Assembly (NCBI GenBank): GCA_001314905.1 | Contig: LJZT01000028.1 | Span: 1-44,354 of the forward strand | From: Phormidium sp. OSCR | Lineage (GTDB): Bacteria > Cyanobacteriota > Cyanobacteriia > Cyanobacteriales > Geitlerinemataceae | Length of the DNA: 44,354 bases | Direction of reading: 5' to 3' | Shown: piece by piece, positions 1-8,126 of the stretch | Layout of the letters: each line of letters opens with the position of its first letter | Position numbering within the stretch: the first letter of the stretch is position 1 | Position numbers and translations under genes: made by a program | Notes under the pieces: generated by a model | Database searches by the model: none | What the model saw: the letters and a program-made list of their open reading frames with translations, nothing else | What the model was told of the DNA's origin: nothing

Positions 1-206
1 GTTTCTCCAAGCCACTCCAACTCTCGCTTCCACTGGGGAAGCATTTTTTTAAGGTCGTAACCCGAGATGCCTTTCCCGGTTTGTCGGTAGGCTTCCGTCG
101 TCAGTTGCAGAGAACGGTTCCACACCAAGCGGCAGCAGCCAAAGGCTTTCGCCAAGGCGACGGACTGCTCTGGGGTGGGATAAATTCTCAGCTTAACGAC
201 GTTCAT
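1..206 (-). CDS. tnpB: IS200/IS605-type TnpB (OrfB), N-terminal part, cut by window edge
   Basis: The reverse strand opens with an ATG at 206 and reads without a stop to the window edge, giving about 68 residues. The product begins MNVVKLRIYPTPEQSVALAK and continues with CRLVWNRSL. This matches the helix-turn-helix start of TnpB/OrfB proteins, which are RNA-guided nucleases carried by IS200/IS605 elements. The RuvC-like catalytic part and the omega-RNA end would lie beyond the left edge, so whether the gene is intact cannot be judged. No tnpA is visible upstream. The identification rests on the N-terminal signature only. Confidence 0.8.
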   Translation of the reverse strand, partial: MNVVKLRIYPTPEQSVALAKAFGCCRLVWNRSLQLTTEAYRQTGKGISGYDLKKMLPQWKRELEWLGE

Positions 207-340
207 TAGTGCGATTAATAATCGTGTTAAGCTCAGTCTAGCAGATTGATTCGTTGATCCGCAACCTTGCCGCTCGGCTATCCCAAGCGCCGCTCACCCT
301 AACGGGTAGAGCGCGGGGCTTCCCGCCGAGAAGCTAACGA
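207..340 (-). mobile_element. Probable left-end/leader region of the tnpB element, with hairpins
   Basis: The stretch upstream of tnpB holds closely spaced imperfect inverted repeats. One has arms CGCTC and GAGCG with an inner CCC/GGG stem (about 291-313), and a second is CGGG-GCTT-CCCG (about 314-328). Subterminal hairpins are typical of IS200/IS605 ends, which are recognised as single-stranded DNA structures. I could not fix the exact end or the target pentamer, so the boundary is approximate. Confidence 0.4.
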
Positions 341-364
341 GTCCATGCTTCAGATCTTAGCAAA

Positions 365-553
365 TTACCAGCGTTTTGAGCTTTGCCAGGCGCTCAGGAG
401 TCCCAAGGCGATCGACAGGAAAATCCCAAGCCAGAGAACTAAGCCCGGCACAAAGCTCAACACCGTCAAGCCTCGCAAAATCCAAATGACCAGGGTTACG
501 CCCACCACCACCACAAAACAACGAAAGAGCAGAGAATCCGAGACAATTCGCAT
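365..553 (-). CDS. Small membrane protein, cyanobacterial conserved hypothetical
   Basis: This 62-residue product starts MRIVSDSLLFRCF. It has two hydrophobic segments (about residues 8-30 and 34-54) and ends in a basic tail (WQSSKRW). The pattern, with an LRGLTVLSFVPG linker between the helices, resembles small two-helix proteins seen in cyanobacteria; I recall the style but not a named family. I chose the internal ATG at 553 because the upstream extension is not hydrophobic and looks non-coding. The overlapping longer frame on the same strand (357-677) and the opposite-strand frame are treated as shadows. Function unknown. Confidence 0.55.
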   Translation of the reverse strand: MRIVSDSLLFRCFVVVVGVTLVIWILRGLTVLSFVPGLVLWLGIFLSIALGLLSAWQSSKRW

Positions 554-671
554 GGGGACAACGCGCGAGTGCAAGGGCCATTCTAGCAAATTGCGGACTT
601 AGGGCTGCCTGATCGTGGCGCTGCGCTAAGCTAAAGGCGAATGCTCCCACTCCCTTCGTCCAATCACCCTC

Positions 672-2345
672 ATGCAACGCTCACGCTTTCGCTTGTCCCT
701 GCTGTTCTCTGGACTGGTCCTCGGTGGTTTCCTACTCAGCGTTAGTCTGCCTGGCTTGAGTGCCGAGAAGATTACAGCAAGCTATAGTCTGTTTGAGCGT
801 TCCGTCTCCGTCAATGCCCTCGAAACCTATGCCCGAACCGGGGAGATTGGACGGGACTTAGCCCCGTACATTCGCTTTGCCGCTCCCGAACTGAGGGACA
901 ATATCCGTGAAGCCTTGTTAGCGCGGGCTGACGTGGATGCCGTGGCCGTCTCTCAATTTCTCTACACCCCCCAGGGAGAAGCCCTCTTACAGCGTCTCGG
1001 TCAAGCCATTCAACTCGGTTCAGGGCGATCGGGCTATTTGGGCTTGCGGTCAGCCTTGATTTTAGCCGCTGCCGATGAGAGTGAGGGCTTAACCCTGCTC
1101 AATGTACTGCGCTATTTTCCCACAGAGACCGTACGACTGGACTTTAACCAAACCCTGCGTATGGCCCAGGAGTTACAGGGTTTAATTCGAGATAATAACC
1201 ACGCCGTTGCTAGGATTGAGAATCAGTCGCGATTAGAAGCTCAAGACAACGGCGAGCTGATCACTCCCTTCGAGGATCTCATGGAGTTGGGCGAGTATTC
1301 CTGGGATGTCACGTCTTTAGATCTGCGCGATCGCGATCGCACCCTACCCTGGGGATATGCCTTTGCGATAGACCTATACCTACCACGAGCCAGGCGATCG
1401 GCCCCCATCGTTGTCATCTCCCACGGCTTAGGCTCCAATCGTCAATCCTTTCAATACCTGGCCGAACATCTCGCCTCCCATGGCTTCGCCGTAGTAGTTC
1501 CCGAACATTCCGGCAGCAGTGCCAGACATATGGAAGCCCTGTTACGGGGCCGCGCCCAAGAAATTTCTCGTCCTCAGGAGTTTATCGATCGCCCCCTAGA
1601 CGTGACCTTTGCCCTCAATAGCCTCGAAAAACAGGCCATCACCGATCGCCAACTGCGCGATCGCCTCAACTTTGAGCAAGTGGGGGTGATTGGCCAATCC
1701 TTTGGCGGCTACACCGCCCTCAGCCTCGGCGGGGCCAAAATCAACTTCCCCGAACTCGAACGTCGCTGTGGCGTCACTCAACAAAGCCGCTCCTGGAACG
1801 TCTCCATCTTCCTACAATGTCGGGCCTTAGAACTGGACCATTCCACCTCAGAGAGTCAATTAACCTTTCGCGATGCCCGAGTTCAGGGCGTGATTGCCCT
1901 CAATCCCATTGGCAGTGCCTTATTTGGTCAACTCGGCTACAGCAACATTGACGTACCAGTGATGATGGTCTCCGGGGGCGCCGATACCGTTGCGCCTCCC
2001 ATCGCCGAGCAAATCCCGCCCTTTGCCTGGTTAGAAGTTCCCGATAAGTATTTCGTCTTACTCAAACAAGCCACCCATTTCTCCGTCATCGGCAGTTCCC
2101 AAGAAGATAGCGTTACCTTACCCCTCGATATCATCGGTCCCAATCCCGCTCTCGCCCAACGCTATGTCAAAGCCTTGAGTTTAGCCTTTCTGCAAACCCA
2201 TATCATTGGCAATGATGAGTTTGCCCGCTATCTCAATGCCGCCTACGCCCAAGACATGAGTCAAGACCCCATTTCCTTATTTTTGGTGCAAGGCGTGATT
2301 GATGGCGTTCCTAGCCCCGATTCCTTAGCTAACCGTCATCTCTAA
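672..2345 (+). CDS. Exported alpha/beta hydrolase with N-terminal DUF1400-like region
   Basis: The 557-residue protein begins with a signal peptide (basic MQRSRFR, then a hydrophobic stretch to about residue 30). A cyanobacterial N-terminal region follows that resembles DUF1400, and then a C-terminal alpha/beta hydrolase domain from about residue 225. Visible hydrolase marks are the oxyanion-loop HGLGSNRQSF, the nucleophile elbow GQSFGG (Ser about 342), a later acid region (GGADTVAPP) and a histidine in THFS. The fold is close to the platelet-activating-factor acetylhydrolase/dienelactone hydrolase group, so an esterase or lipase acting outside the cytoplasm is likely. The substrate cannot be told. 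Its stop codon overlaps the end of the convergent coaR gene by four bases. Confidence 0.85.
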   Translation: MQRSRFRLSLLFSGLVLGGFLLSVSLPGLSAEKITASYSLFERSVSVNALETYARTGEIGRDLAPYIRFAAPELRDNIREALLARADVDAVAVSQFLYTPQGEALLQRLGQAIQLGSGRSGYLGLRSALILAAADESEGLTLLNVLRYFPTETVRLDFNQTLRMAQELQGLIRDNNHAVARIENQSRLEAQDNGELITPFEDLMELGEYSWDVTSLDLRDRDRTLPWGYAFAIDLYLPRARRSAPIVVISHGLGSNRQSFQYLAEHLASHGFAVVVPEHSGSSARHMEALLRGRAQEISRPQEFIDRPLDVTFALNSLEKQAITDRQLRDRLNFEQVGVIGQSFGGYTALSLGGAKINFPELERRCGVTQQSRSWNVSIFLQCRALELDHSTSESQLTFRDARVQGVIALNPIGSALFGQLGYSNIDVPVMMVSGGADTVAPPIAEQIPPFAWLEVPDKYFVLLKQATHFSVIGSSQEDSVTLPLDIIGPNPALAQRYVKALSLAFLQTHIIGNDEFARYLNAAYAQDMSQDPISLFLVQGVIDGVPSPDSLANRHL

Positions 2346-3454
2346 GGACGAGTGAGGTAGCAGTGGCAATCGGGTTTCTCAATCAGGGTTTCGAGCAAGG
2401 CATTGAGCGCAACAGCCGCCAGGAGTCCTCCCCCCAAACTCCCCTGAATAGTGATATAAGGCACGGGCAGAGCCATCAACTGACGCTTAGCCACAGGCGC
2501 ATGACTAAAGCCAATGGGCATCCCAATAACCAGAGCCGGTTGCAGCGTTCCCTGCTCAATCTCTTGGCCGGCCCTCAGTAAGACCGAAGGAGCATAGCCA
2601 ATCACGAGGATTGAGCCGGCCGGAACCTCCTGCAACCGTTGTTGCCAGAGGTCATTGTCCCAAAACGCCTGCTCAGCCTCATCAGCGGCGGCGATGTGGG
2701 GGTCATCAATCAAAGTTGTGATGGAACATCCCAGATGGGCCAGCCGCGTCTGATCCAACGTGGCGGCCACGGCGGGAACATCCGTGACGATCGCACACCC
2801 GGACTTGAGAGCCGTTCGGGCAGCGGCGACGGCCCCCTGAGGCAGGCGCACCAAACTGGCCAGACTCACATCACCACAGGCCAGCACCAGTTGATGCAGC
2901 AGATGAACCGTGATTTCGCAATAGTGAGACAGATCCGGCAACAAGCGGTGTAGGGACTCCTCAAACCGTTCCGGGTGAGTGGTGGCCTCAGCATCGAGCT
3001 GACTCCAGAACTGATCGAGTTGCCCTAATTCAGACTGAGCCTCCACATCCAACTGCTTCAGTTGGGCTAAGGCTTCGGCCTGGGTTCTCTCGCAGTGGAG
3101 ATCGCGCCCCAGCAACCCCTCCAATGCCCCTGCCGTTTGCCGTAGTCGGGTAATCTGCCGAATCACGGTCTGGTACTGCTGCTGGAACTGAGTCATCAGC
3201 GTTGAATCCAGACTCGCCTCAGCATCGCGATCCAAGAGCTGACGAATGTGAGACAACTGAAACCCCTGCTGCTTCAGGGCCATCACCCGCCGGAGTCGTT
3301 GCACATCCTGCCGAGTATAGAGCCGATAGTTGCCCTGAGAGCGCTGAGGTTGAGGCAATAGTCCCAAAGTATGGTAATGCCGCACCATGCGAGGTGTCAC
3401 GCCAGCGCCCACGGCATCGGTGAGTTCTTTAATGGTCAAAGGTTCGGTTTTCAT
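2342..3454 (-). CDS. coaR: CoaR: cobalt-responsive MerR-family regulator fused to a precorrin-8X methylmutase domain
   Basis: The 370-residue protein has a MerR winged-helix domain at residues 1-75 (TPRMVRHYHTLGLLPQPQR, then NYRLYTRQDVQRL), a coiled-coil linker, and a C-terminal half (about 160-355) that resembles CobH/CbiC precorrin isomerase. It ends in Cys363-His364-Cys365. This fusion with a terminal Cys-His-Cys is the hallmark of CoaR, characterised in Synechocystis as the activator of the cobalt exporter gene coaT in response to Co(II). The methylmutase-like half probably senses metal or corrin intermediates rather than working as an enzyme; that is known for the family and not shown here. 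It is transcribed divergently from coaT across a 93-bp gap holding the operator. Confidence 0.93.
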   Translation of the reverse strand: MKTEPLTIKELTDAVGAGVTPRMVRHYHTLGLLPQPQRSQGNYRLYTRQDVQRLRRVMALKQQGFQLSHIRQLLDRDAEASLDSTLMTQFQQQYQTVIRQITRLRQTAGALEGLLGRDLHCERTQAEALAQLKQLDVEAQSELGQLDQFWSQLDAEATTHPERFEESLHRLLPDLSHYCEITVHLLHQLVLACGDVSLASLVRLPQGAVAAARTALKSGCAIVTDVPAVAATLDQTRLAHLGCSITTLIDDPHIAAADEAEQAFWDNDLWQQRLQEVPAGSILVIGYAPSVLLRAGQEIEQGTLQPALVIGMPIGFSHAPVAKRQLMALPVPYITIQGSLGGGLLAAVALNALLETLIEKPDCHCYLTRP

Positions 3455-3484
3455 GTCTTCACAGTCCTCGCGGCACTCTCGGCC

Positions 3485-3516
3485 TTGACATTAACACTAA
3501 TGTCAAGCTTTAGGCT
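3485..3516 (+). promoter_or_regulatory. coaT promoter/CoaR operator with MerR-type long spacer
   Basis: A perfect -35 hexamer TTGACA (3485-3490) and a -10-like TAGGCT (3511-3516) are separated by 20 bp, not the usual 17. Between and over them lies a perfect inverted repeat with arms TTGACATTA (3485-3493) and TAATGTCAA (3498-3506) around the spacer ACAC. Overlong spacers with dyad symmetry are the known operator design for MerR-family activators, which untwist the DNA on metal binding. Confidence 0.85.
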
Positions 3517-3547
3517 ATCAGAGCAAGCCTATCGAATCAGTTAGACC

Positions 3548-5485
3548 ATGGTTTCCAAAGCCCTTGCCGCTCCCCGTGACTCCAACCTCTTTAGATTGAT
3601 CTTGACAGACCATCGAGAGGCGGCCGCTGCGATCGCCTGTGCCATCCTGGTCTTGTTGGGCTGGCAGGCCCTCAACCTAGGCTGGGTAGGAGCGGCTCTG
3701 TTCATTCTGACAGCGGCTTACGTCATCGGTGGGTTCGACAGTGCCAGAGACGGCGTAACCACCCTGCTGCACGACAAAGAACTCGATGTCGATCTGCTGA
3801 TGATCGTCGCCGCCCTCGGGGCAGCCGGCTTGGGCCTATGGCAACAGGAGTATTACCTACTCGTCGATGGAGCCGTCCTCATCTTAATTTTCGCCATCAG
3901 TGGCGCGCTCGAAGACTATGCCATGCAGCGCACCGAGCGCAGTATCGAGGGGCTAATGGGGTTAACCGCCGATACAGCCCGACGGCTCACCGAGAATCAC
4001 GAACAGATGGTTCCCATTACGAGCCTTCAGATTGGCGATCAGATTCTAGTTAAACCCGGAGAACTGGTCCCAACTGATGGCCGGGTCGTCGAAGGAGCCA
4101 GTACCCTCAACCAAGCCTCGATTACCGGGGAATCCGTCCCCGTGGAGAAAACCGTCGGTGATGAGGTCTTTGCCGGGACGTTGAATGGTCAGGGAGCGTT
4201 ACGGCTGACCATCCATCAGCCCCCTGAAAGCAGCCTAATTCAACGGGTGATTCAACTGGTACAGCAGGCCCAGACAGAAGCACCCCCCTCCCAACAGTTT
4301 ATTGAGCGCTTTGAGCGAGGTTACGCCAAAGTCATTGTCATTGCAGGGATTGTCCTAAGTACCCTACCGCCATTGCTGCTGGGCTGGTCCTGGGAGGAAA
4401 CGATTTATCGGGCGCTGATTTTCCTAGTGGTGGCCTCTCCCTGTGCGCTGATGGCGTCGATTATGCCGACCCTGCTATCGGGCATTGCCAACGGAGCGCG
4501 GCGGGGCATTCTCTTCAAAAACGGAGCCCAGTTAGAGCAAATTGGGCGCATCCGGGCGATCGCCTTTGATAAAACCGGCACCCTGACCACCGGTAATCTT
4601 CAGGTGGTCGATGCGATCGCCACTCACTCCGACTCCAGCCAACTCTGGCAGGTGGCCGCCGCCCTAGAGAGCCTATCAGAACATCCCATTGGCGAAGCGA
4701 TTGTCCAGGCCGCCCGTCAACAACACCTGACCTGGACAACCGCCAGCAACGGCCAGGCTGAGGCTGGCCGGGGCATCACCGCCGACCTAGATGGTCAGTC
4801 AGCGGTGGTGGGTAAACGGGCCTTTGTTCAAACCCAAGTCCCCGAGGTTCCCAGTCATCTGATCGCGCAAAGCCAACACTGGGAATCCGAGGGCAAAACC
4901 GTGGTCTGGATTGCCCAATCTGGGCAAATTTTGGGACTCATTGCCGTAGCGGATATCGTTCGACCCGCCGCCGCTCAAGCCGTCGCTCACCTCAAACAGC
5001 TCGGAGTCGAGCAAGTGGTGATGCTGACGGGAGATAACCCGCGCACCGCCCACAGCATCGCCGAGCAGGTCGGCGTCGATCAGGTCTATGCCGAGCTATT
5101 ACCCGAAGATAAAGTTGAGGTAATTCGCCAACTTCAGCAACAGTATCAGGCCGTCGCGATGGTGGGCGATGGCATCAATGATGCTCCGGCTTTGGCTCAA
5201 GCAACCGTCGGCATTGCCATGGGAGCGGCTGGCAGCGATGTGGCCTTAGAAACGGCGGATATTGTCTTGATGGCCGATCGCCTCGAACGGTTAGAACACG
5301 CCATTCGTCTAGGTCGTCGCTCTCAGAGAGTGGTCAAGCAAAACATTGTCTTTGCCTTAAGTTTTGTGGTGATTTTGTTAGTCCTAAACTTTGCCGGCAA
5401 CATGACCCTACCCTTTGGCGTTCTCGGCCATGAAGGGTCCACGGTGATAGTCACCCTGAGCGGACTGCGACTGCTGAGGGGTTAA
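3548..5485 (+). CDS. coaT: CoaT: P1B-type cobalt-exporting ATPase
   Basis: The 645-residue membrane ATPase carries all P-type landmarks in order: actuator motif TGES, the metal-site motif Ser-Pro-Cys (about 297-299), phosphorylation motif DKTGT (Asp 341), SEHP in the nucleotide domain, GDGIND in the hinge, and HEGST near the C-terminus (about 628-632). SPC together with HEGST, and no N-terminal heavy-metal-associated domain, marks the P1B-4 subgroup that exports Co(II) and sometimes other divalent metals. The protein should sit in the plasma membrane and pump cobalt out. The divergent coaR gene and its operator confirm the assignment. The length is normal for the family. Confidence 0.93.
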   Translation: MVSKALAAPRDSNLFRLILTDHREAAAAIACAILVLLGWQALNLGWVGAALFILTAAYVIGGFDSARDGVTTLLHDKELDVDLLMIVAALGAAGLGLWQQEYYLLVDGAVLILIFAISGALEDYAMQRTERSIEGLMGLTADTARRLTENHEQMVPITSLQIGDQILVKPGELVPTDGRVVEGASTLNQASITGESVPVEKTVGDEVFAGTLNGQGALRLTIHQPPESSLIQRVIQLVQQAQTEAPPSQQFIERFERGYAKVIVIAGIVLSTLPPLLLGWSWEETIYRALIFLVVASPCALMASIMPTLLSGIANGARRGILFKNGAQLEQIGRIRAIAFDKTGTLTTGNLQVVDAIATHSDSSQLWQVAAALESLSEHPIGEAIVQAARQQHLTWTTASNGQAEAGRGITADLDGQSAVVGKRAFVQTQVPEVPSHLIAQSQHWESEGKTVVWIAQSGQILGLIAVADIVRPAAAQAVAHLKQLGVEQVVMLTGDNPRTAHSIAEQVGVDQVYAELLPEDKVEVIRQLQQQYQAVAMVGDGINDAPALAQATVGIAMGAAGSDVALETADIVLMADRLERLEHAIRLGRRSQRVVKQNIVFALSFVVILLVLNFAGNMTLPFGVLGHEGSTVIVTLSGLRLLRG

Positions 5486-5577
5486 GGTTAAGGGGTTGAG
5501 AGTCTCGAACAAGATAGCGGTTCTCAGTTTGATGAGGTACATCTCATTCAAGACTATCTGTTGCCTCTTGCCTTCTT

Positions 5578-5624
5578 CTTCCCTGTTCCCTGTTCCGAAG
5601 TTCCCTGTTCCCTATTCCCTATTC
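5578..5624. repeat. Short tandem heptamer-type repeat (TTCCCTG/TTCCCTA)
   Basis: Variants of the 7-mer TTCCCTG and TTCCCTA repeat several times between coaT and the convergent peptidase gene. Degenerate heptamer tandem repeats of this kind (STRR) are known from intergenic DNA of cyanobacteria. Related tracts occur at about 19132 and 38110 in this window. Confidence 0.75.
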
Positions 5625-5626
5625 TA

Positions 5627-6592
5627 TTAAGACGAAGACCGCCGTTGTTTTTCCCGTTCAATTTCTGCTTGCAGCGCTTCAATCTGTTGCCGTAAACTCG
5701 TCACCGTCTGGCCGTCATCAGTGCGCACATTGACCGCGCCTCGGGCATCATCATGGCGGTAGTCTCCTGAACGAATCCGCTGATAGTCAGCAGACTGTCC
5801 CCATTGGCGGATATAGTGAAGCCGCTCAACGGCAAAAGGATGAGTAGCCATGCCCTGAACGCCGTTATAGAGCAAAAACTTATAGACTTGATTCAATTCA
5901 TCGCGATCTAACTCTTGATAGCGTTGGGACTGGCGGATAAACTCCCCCATATCCAGTTCATGGGCATATTTTTGACTGCCGCCGGCCATAATCATCAGGG
6001 TTTGCGTCACCGTATCGAGATCATCCATCACCAACAAGGCCGCGCGATCGGCTGAGAGTTCGGCTTTACGTCGCCATTCATAAAAGGCGTAGAGTAAGCC
6101 ACTGCCGAGGACATTGCCCATACCAAAGGTGAACTCACCCACAAACATGGCCGTGGAAATGGCCCACATGGCCATCTGAATCAAAATCGTATGGCCACAT
6201 TTGAGATGTCCCAACTCATGAGCGATGATGGCTTGAAGCTGCTCCTCATTCACAGCATCGACGAGGCCGGAGTTAAGGGTAATCGAAGGATGATCTTGTC
6301 CGAGGGAGACGGCGTTCAGTTGGGGATTTTGCGACAGGAATAGGAGCGGTTCCGGGGAAACATCTAACGACCGAACCGCCTCGCGAAACAGTTGATAGAT
6401 GCTCGAATACTGTCGCGGCCCCACTTGAATATAGTTGCCGGTCATGAACACCGCTTGGGGGCGTTCATAGACATATTCCACAAATTTACGGGCCACGCCA
6501 TCAAACCCCGGTAGGCTGCGTAGGGCGTCTTCGGCTTCGCGATCGAGGGGATGACGGAAGGCGTCACTTGAGAGTCCAGGATAGTCAGGCAT
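5627..6592 (-). CDS. M48-family zinc metallopeptidase (HtpX/Ste24-like)
   Basis: This 321-residue protein has the zinc site HELGH (His125, Glu126, His129) and the downstream third-ligand motif ELSADRAALL with Glu178, which defines peptidase family M48. A moderately hydrophobic stretch (about 138-172) lies between the two motifs and may associate with the membrane; there is no signal peptide. The C-terminal tail (about 290-318) is charged and coiled-coil-like (LRQQIEALQAEIEREKQ). M48 enzymes of this type take part in membrane-protein or lipoprotein quality control; the substrate here is unknown. The gene stands alone and is convergent with coaT. Confidence 0.85.
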   Translation of the reverse strand: MPDYPGLSSDAFRHPLDREAEDALRSLPGFDGVARKFVEYVYERPQAVFMTGNYIQVGPRQYSSIYQLFREAVRSLDVSPEPLLFLSQNPQLNAVSLGQDHPSITLNSGLVDAVNEEQLQAIIAHELGHLKCGHTILIQMAMWAISTAMFVGEFTFGMGNVLGSGLLYAFYEWRRKAELSADRAALLVMDDLDTVTQTLMIMAGGSQKYAHELDMGEFIRQSQRYQELDRDELNQVYKFLLYNGVQGMATHPFAVERLHYIRQWGQSADYQRIRSGDYRHDDARGAVNVRTDDGQTVTSLRQQIEALQAEIEREKQRRSSS

Positions 6593-6796
6593 AGGGCAGT
6601 CGATGGGTGAGGGTTAACAGGTGAGGGTTACGGGGGGTCAATCGGTCTCTTTCCCTGTTTTATCGTGTTTTGGCGGCGATCGCCGTCCTCCTTGGGGAGA
6701 ATTTGCTGGCGATCGCTTGCGCTTTGAGACCAGCTTGCTAAAATGATACCTATAGAAGACTGCGGCGTTGGTGACTGCCAATATTGTTTTACGATC

Positions 6797-6802
6797 TATA
6801 CT
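6797..6802 (+). promoter_or_regulatory. Candidate -10 box for the structured RNA
   Basis: TATACT lies about 4-7 bases before the 5' strand of the closing stem of the structured RNA below, where a -10 box would be expected. No good -35 hexamer is seen at 17 bp. Confidence 0.35.
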
Positions 6803-6805
6803 TGT

Positions 6806-6960
6806 CCTGTGTGAGGCCCTCAATGTACTTGTGGCTCGGTATGCTAACCTCGCGTTAGACTCCTAGAGCCGGAGATAAAGGGCTGAGGGACCATCTGGTT
6901 TATAGATAGCTCCCACTGTCGCATACAGGTCGGAAGCTGAGGTAAGACGGCGCTGCGGTT
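6806..6960 (+). ncRNA. ssaA: Structured non-coding RNA, probably 6S RNA (ssaA)
   Basis: No gene explains 6593-7078, but this part folds as nested stems on one long axis: CCTGTGTG (6806-6813) with CATACAGG (6922-6929, one G-U pair), CCCTCA (6817-6822) with TGAGGG (6884-6889), GGCTC (6833-6837) with GAGCC (6866-6870), and CTAAC (6844-6848) with GTTAG (6854-6858). A run of T follows at 6959-6971. A long interrupted hairpin with an open, asymmetric middle, a length near 155-180 nt and no reading frame fit 6S RNA, the RNA-polymerase mimic. Several loop segments look like cyanobacterial 6S RNAs as I remember them. It could be another cyanobacterial sRNA. The 3' end is estimated. Confidence 0.5.
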
Positions 6961-7037
6961 TTCTTTTTTTTGGGCCTTCGGTCTGGGGACAAGCGCGAGA
7001 TGGCAGACTCTAAGCACAGCACAGTCTTAGAAAAGTC

Positions 7038-7069
7038 GATAGAATGAAGTCTCAACAGTACATTCTATC
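7038..7069. promoter_or_regulatory. 9-bp perfect inverted repeat just before the hydrolase start
   Basis: GATAGAATG (7038-7046) and CATTCTATC (7061-7069) form a perfect dyad with a 14-base centre, ending 9 bases before the GTG start at 7079. It could be an operator or an RNA hairpin covering the ribosome-binding region. Confidence 0.4.
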
Positions 7070-7078
7070 AAGCGTGTT

Positions 7079-7972
7079 GTGACGGTACAATCTCCCTCCT
7101 CTGAGTCTTCTTTAAAACGACAGGTTTGGACTTGGCGCGGACAGTCCATCGCCTATACCGTCAATGGTGACGGACCGCCTCTGGTTCTCATCCATGGGTT
7201 TGGTGCATCTATTGGCCATTGGCGTCAGAATATCCCCGTTTGGGCGCAAGGGGGCTATCGTGTCTATGCCCTCGATTTGCTGGGGTTTGGTGAGTCTGCT
7301 AAACCGCCCCTGGACTATTCCATTGAACTCTGGCGCGATTTACTAGCGGACTTCTGGCAAGAGTTTATCGGCGAACCCACGGTATTTGTGGGCAATTCCA
7401 TCGGGGCCTTGTTGGCGTTGGTGATGGCGGCCCAATATCCAGACGCTAGCCGAGGGGCGGTGTTACTCAATTGCGCCGGTGGACTGAATCATCGCCCCGA
7501 GGAGTTGGCGTTTCCCTTGCGGCTGGTGATGGGGACGTTTGCCAAGTTGGTGGCTTCCAAAACCCTGGGTTCTCTGATGTTTAACCAGGTGCGACAGCCC
7601 CGACGCATTCGTAATACTCTCTATCAAGTGTATGGCAATCGCGAGGCGGTGACGGATGAGTTGGTGCAACTGCTTTATGAACCCTCCTGTGATACGGGGG
7701 CGCAACAGGTGTTTGCTTCGATTTTGTCCGCGCCTCCGGGGCCAAAACCCTCAGATTTGCTGGAGTCTGTCCGTTGTCCGGTATTAGTTCTTTGGGGTGA
7801 GGATGACCCCTGGACTCCCATGAAGGGGGCCGAGATTTACCGCCAGTGGGGTGAACGCCATCCGGTGGAGTTTCATGGGATTCCCCAAACCGGTCATTGT
7901 CCCCATGATGAACGTCCTGAGGTGGTTAATCCGTTGGTCTTGGACTGGCTAAACGGTCAGGTTGTCAGGTAG
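7079..7972 (+). CDS. Alpha/beta-fold hydrolase (MhpC-like)
   Basis: The 297-residue soluble protein has a complete alpha/beta hydrolase layout: oxyanion motif HGFGAS (residues 39-44), the DLLGFGES turn, nucleophile elbow GNSIGA (Ser107), acid in WGEDDPW (Asp242 or 243) and catalytic histidine in TGHCPHDERP (His273). The start is GTG. Proteins of this type are common and conserved in cyanobacteria and plant chloroplasts, where some relatives act on chlorophyll or lipid esters. The substrate of this one cannot be deduced. It lies between the structured RNA and the GH13 gene. Confidence 0.82.
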   Translation: MTVQSPSSESSLKRQVWTWRGQSIAYTVNGDGPPLVLIHGFGASIGHWRQNIPVWAQGGYRVYALDLLGFGESAKPPLDYSIELWRDLLADFWQEFIGEPTVFVGNSIGALLALVMAAQYPDASRGAVLLNCAGGLNHRPEELAFPLRLVMGTFAKLVASKTLGSLMFNQVRQPRRIRNTLYQVYGNREAVTDELVQLLYEPSCDTGAQQVFASILSAPPGPKPSDLLESVRCPVLVLWGEDDPWTPMKGAEIYRQWGERHPVEFHGIPQTGHCPHDERPEVVNPLVLDWLNGQVVR

Positions 7973-8126
7973 GCTGAATCCCGGAAGCTTACGAACGGCC
8001 GGGGTGAACCGAGTTTGCCCCGGAAAAAGCTGCCCCCAGAAAAATCTACAGGGGGTGTGATGGCGTACTCTAAATACGGCATTGTTTGTTGTTGATTGTT
8101 TATTACTAAAAATAGGAATTGCTGGA

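Noticed and set aside
357-677. 106-residue reverse frame overlapping the small membrane protein
   Set aside because: Its composition is irregular, while the other frame gives a clean two-helix membrane protein.
6931-6950. SRP (4.5S) RNA-like GGTCGGAAGCTGAGG
   Set aside because: It lacks the GTCAGGTCCGGAAGGAAGCA core and the matching stem, and lies within the 6S-like structure.
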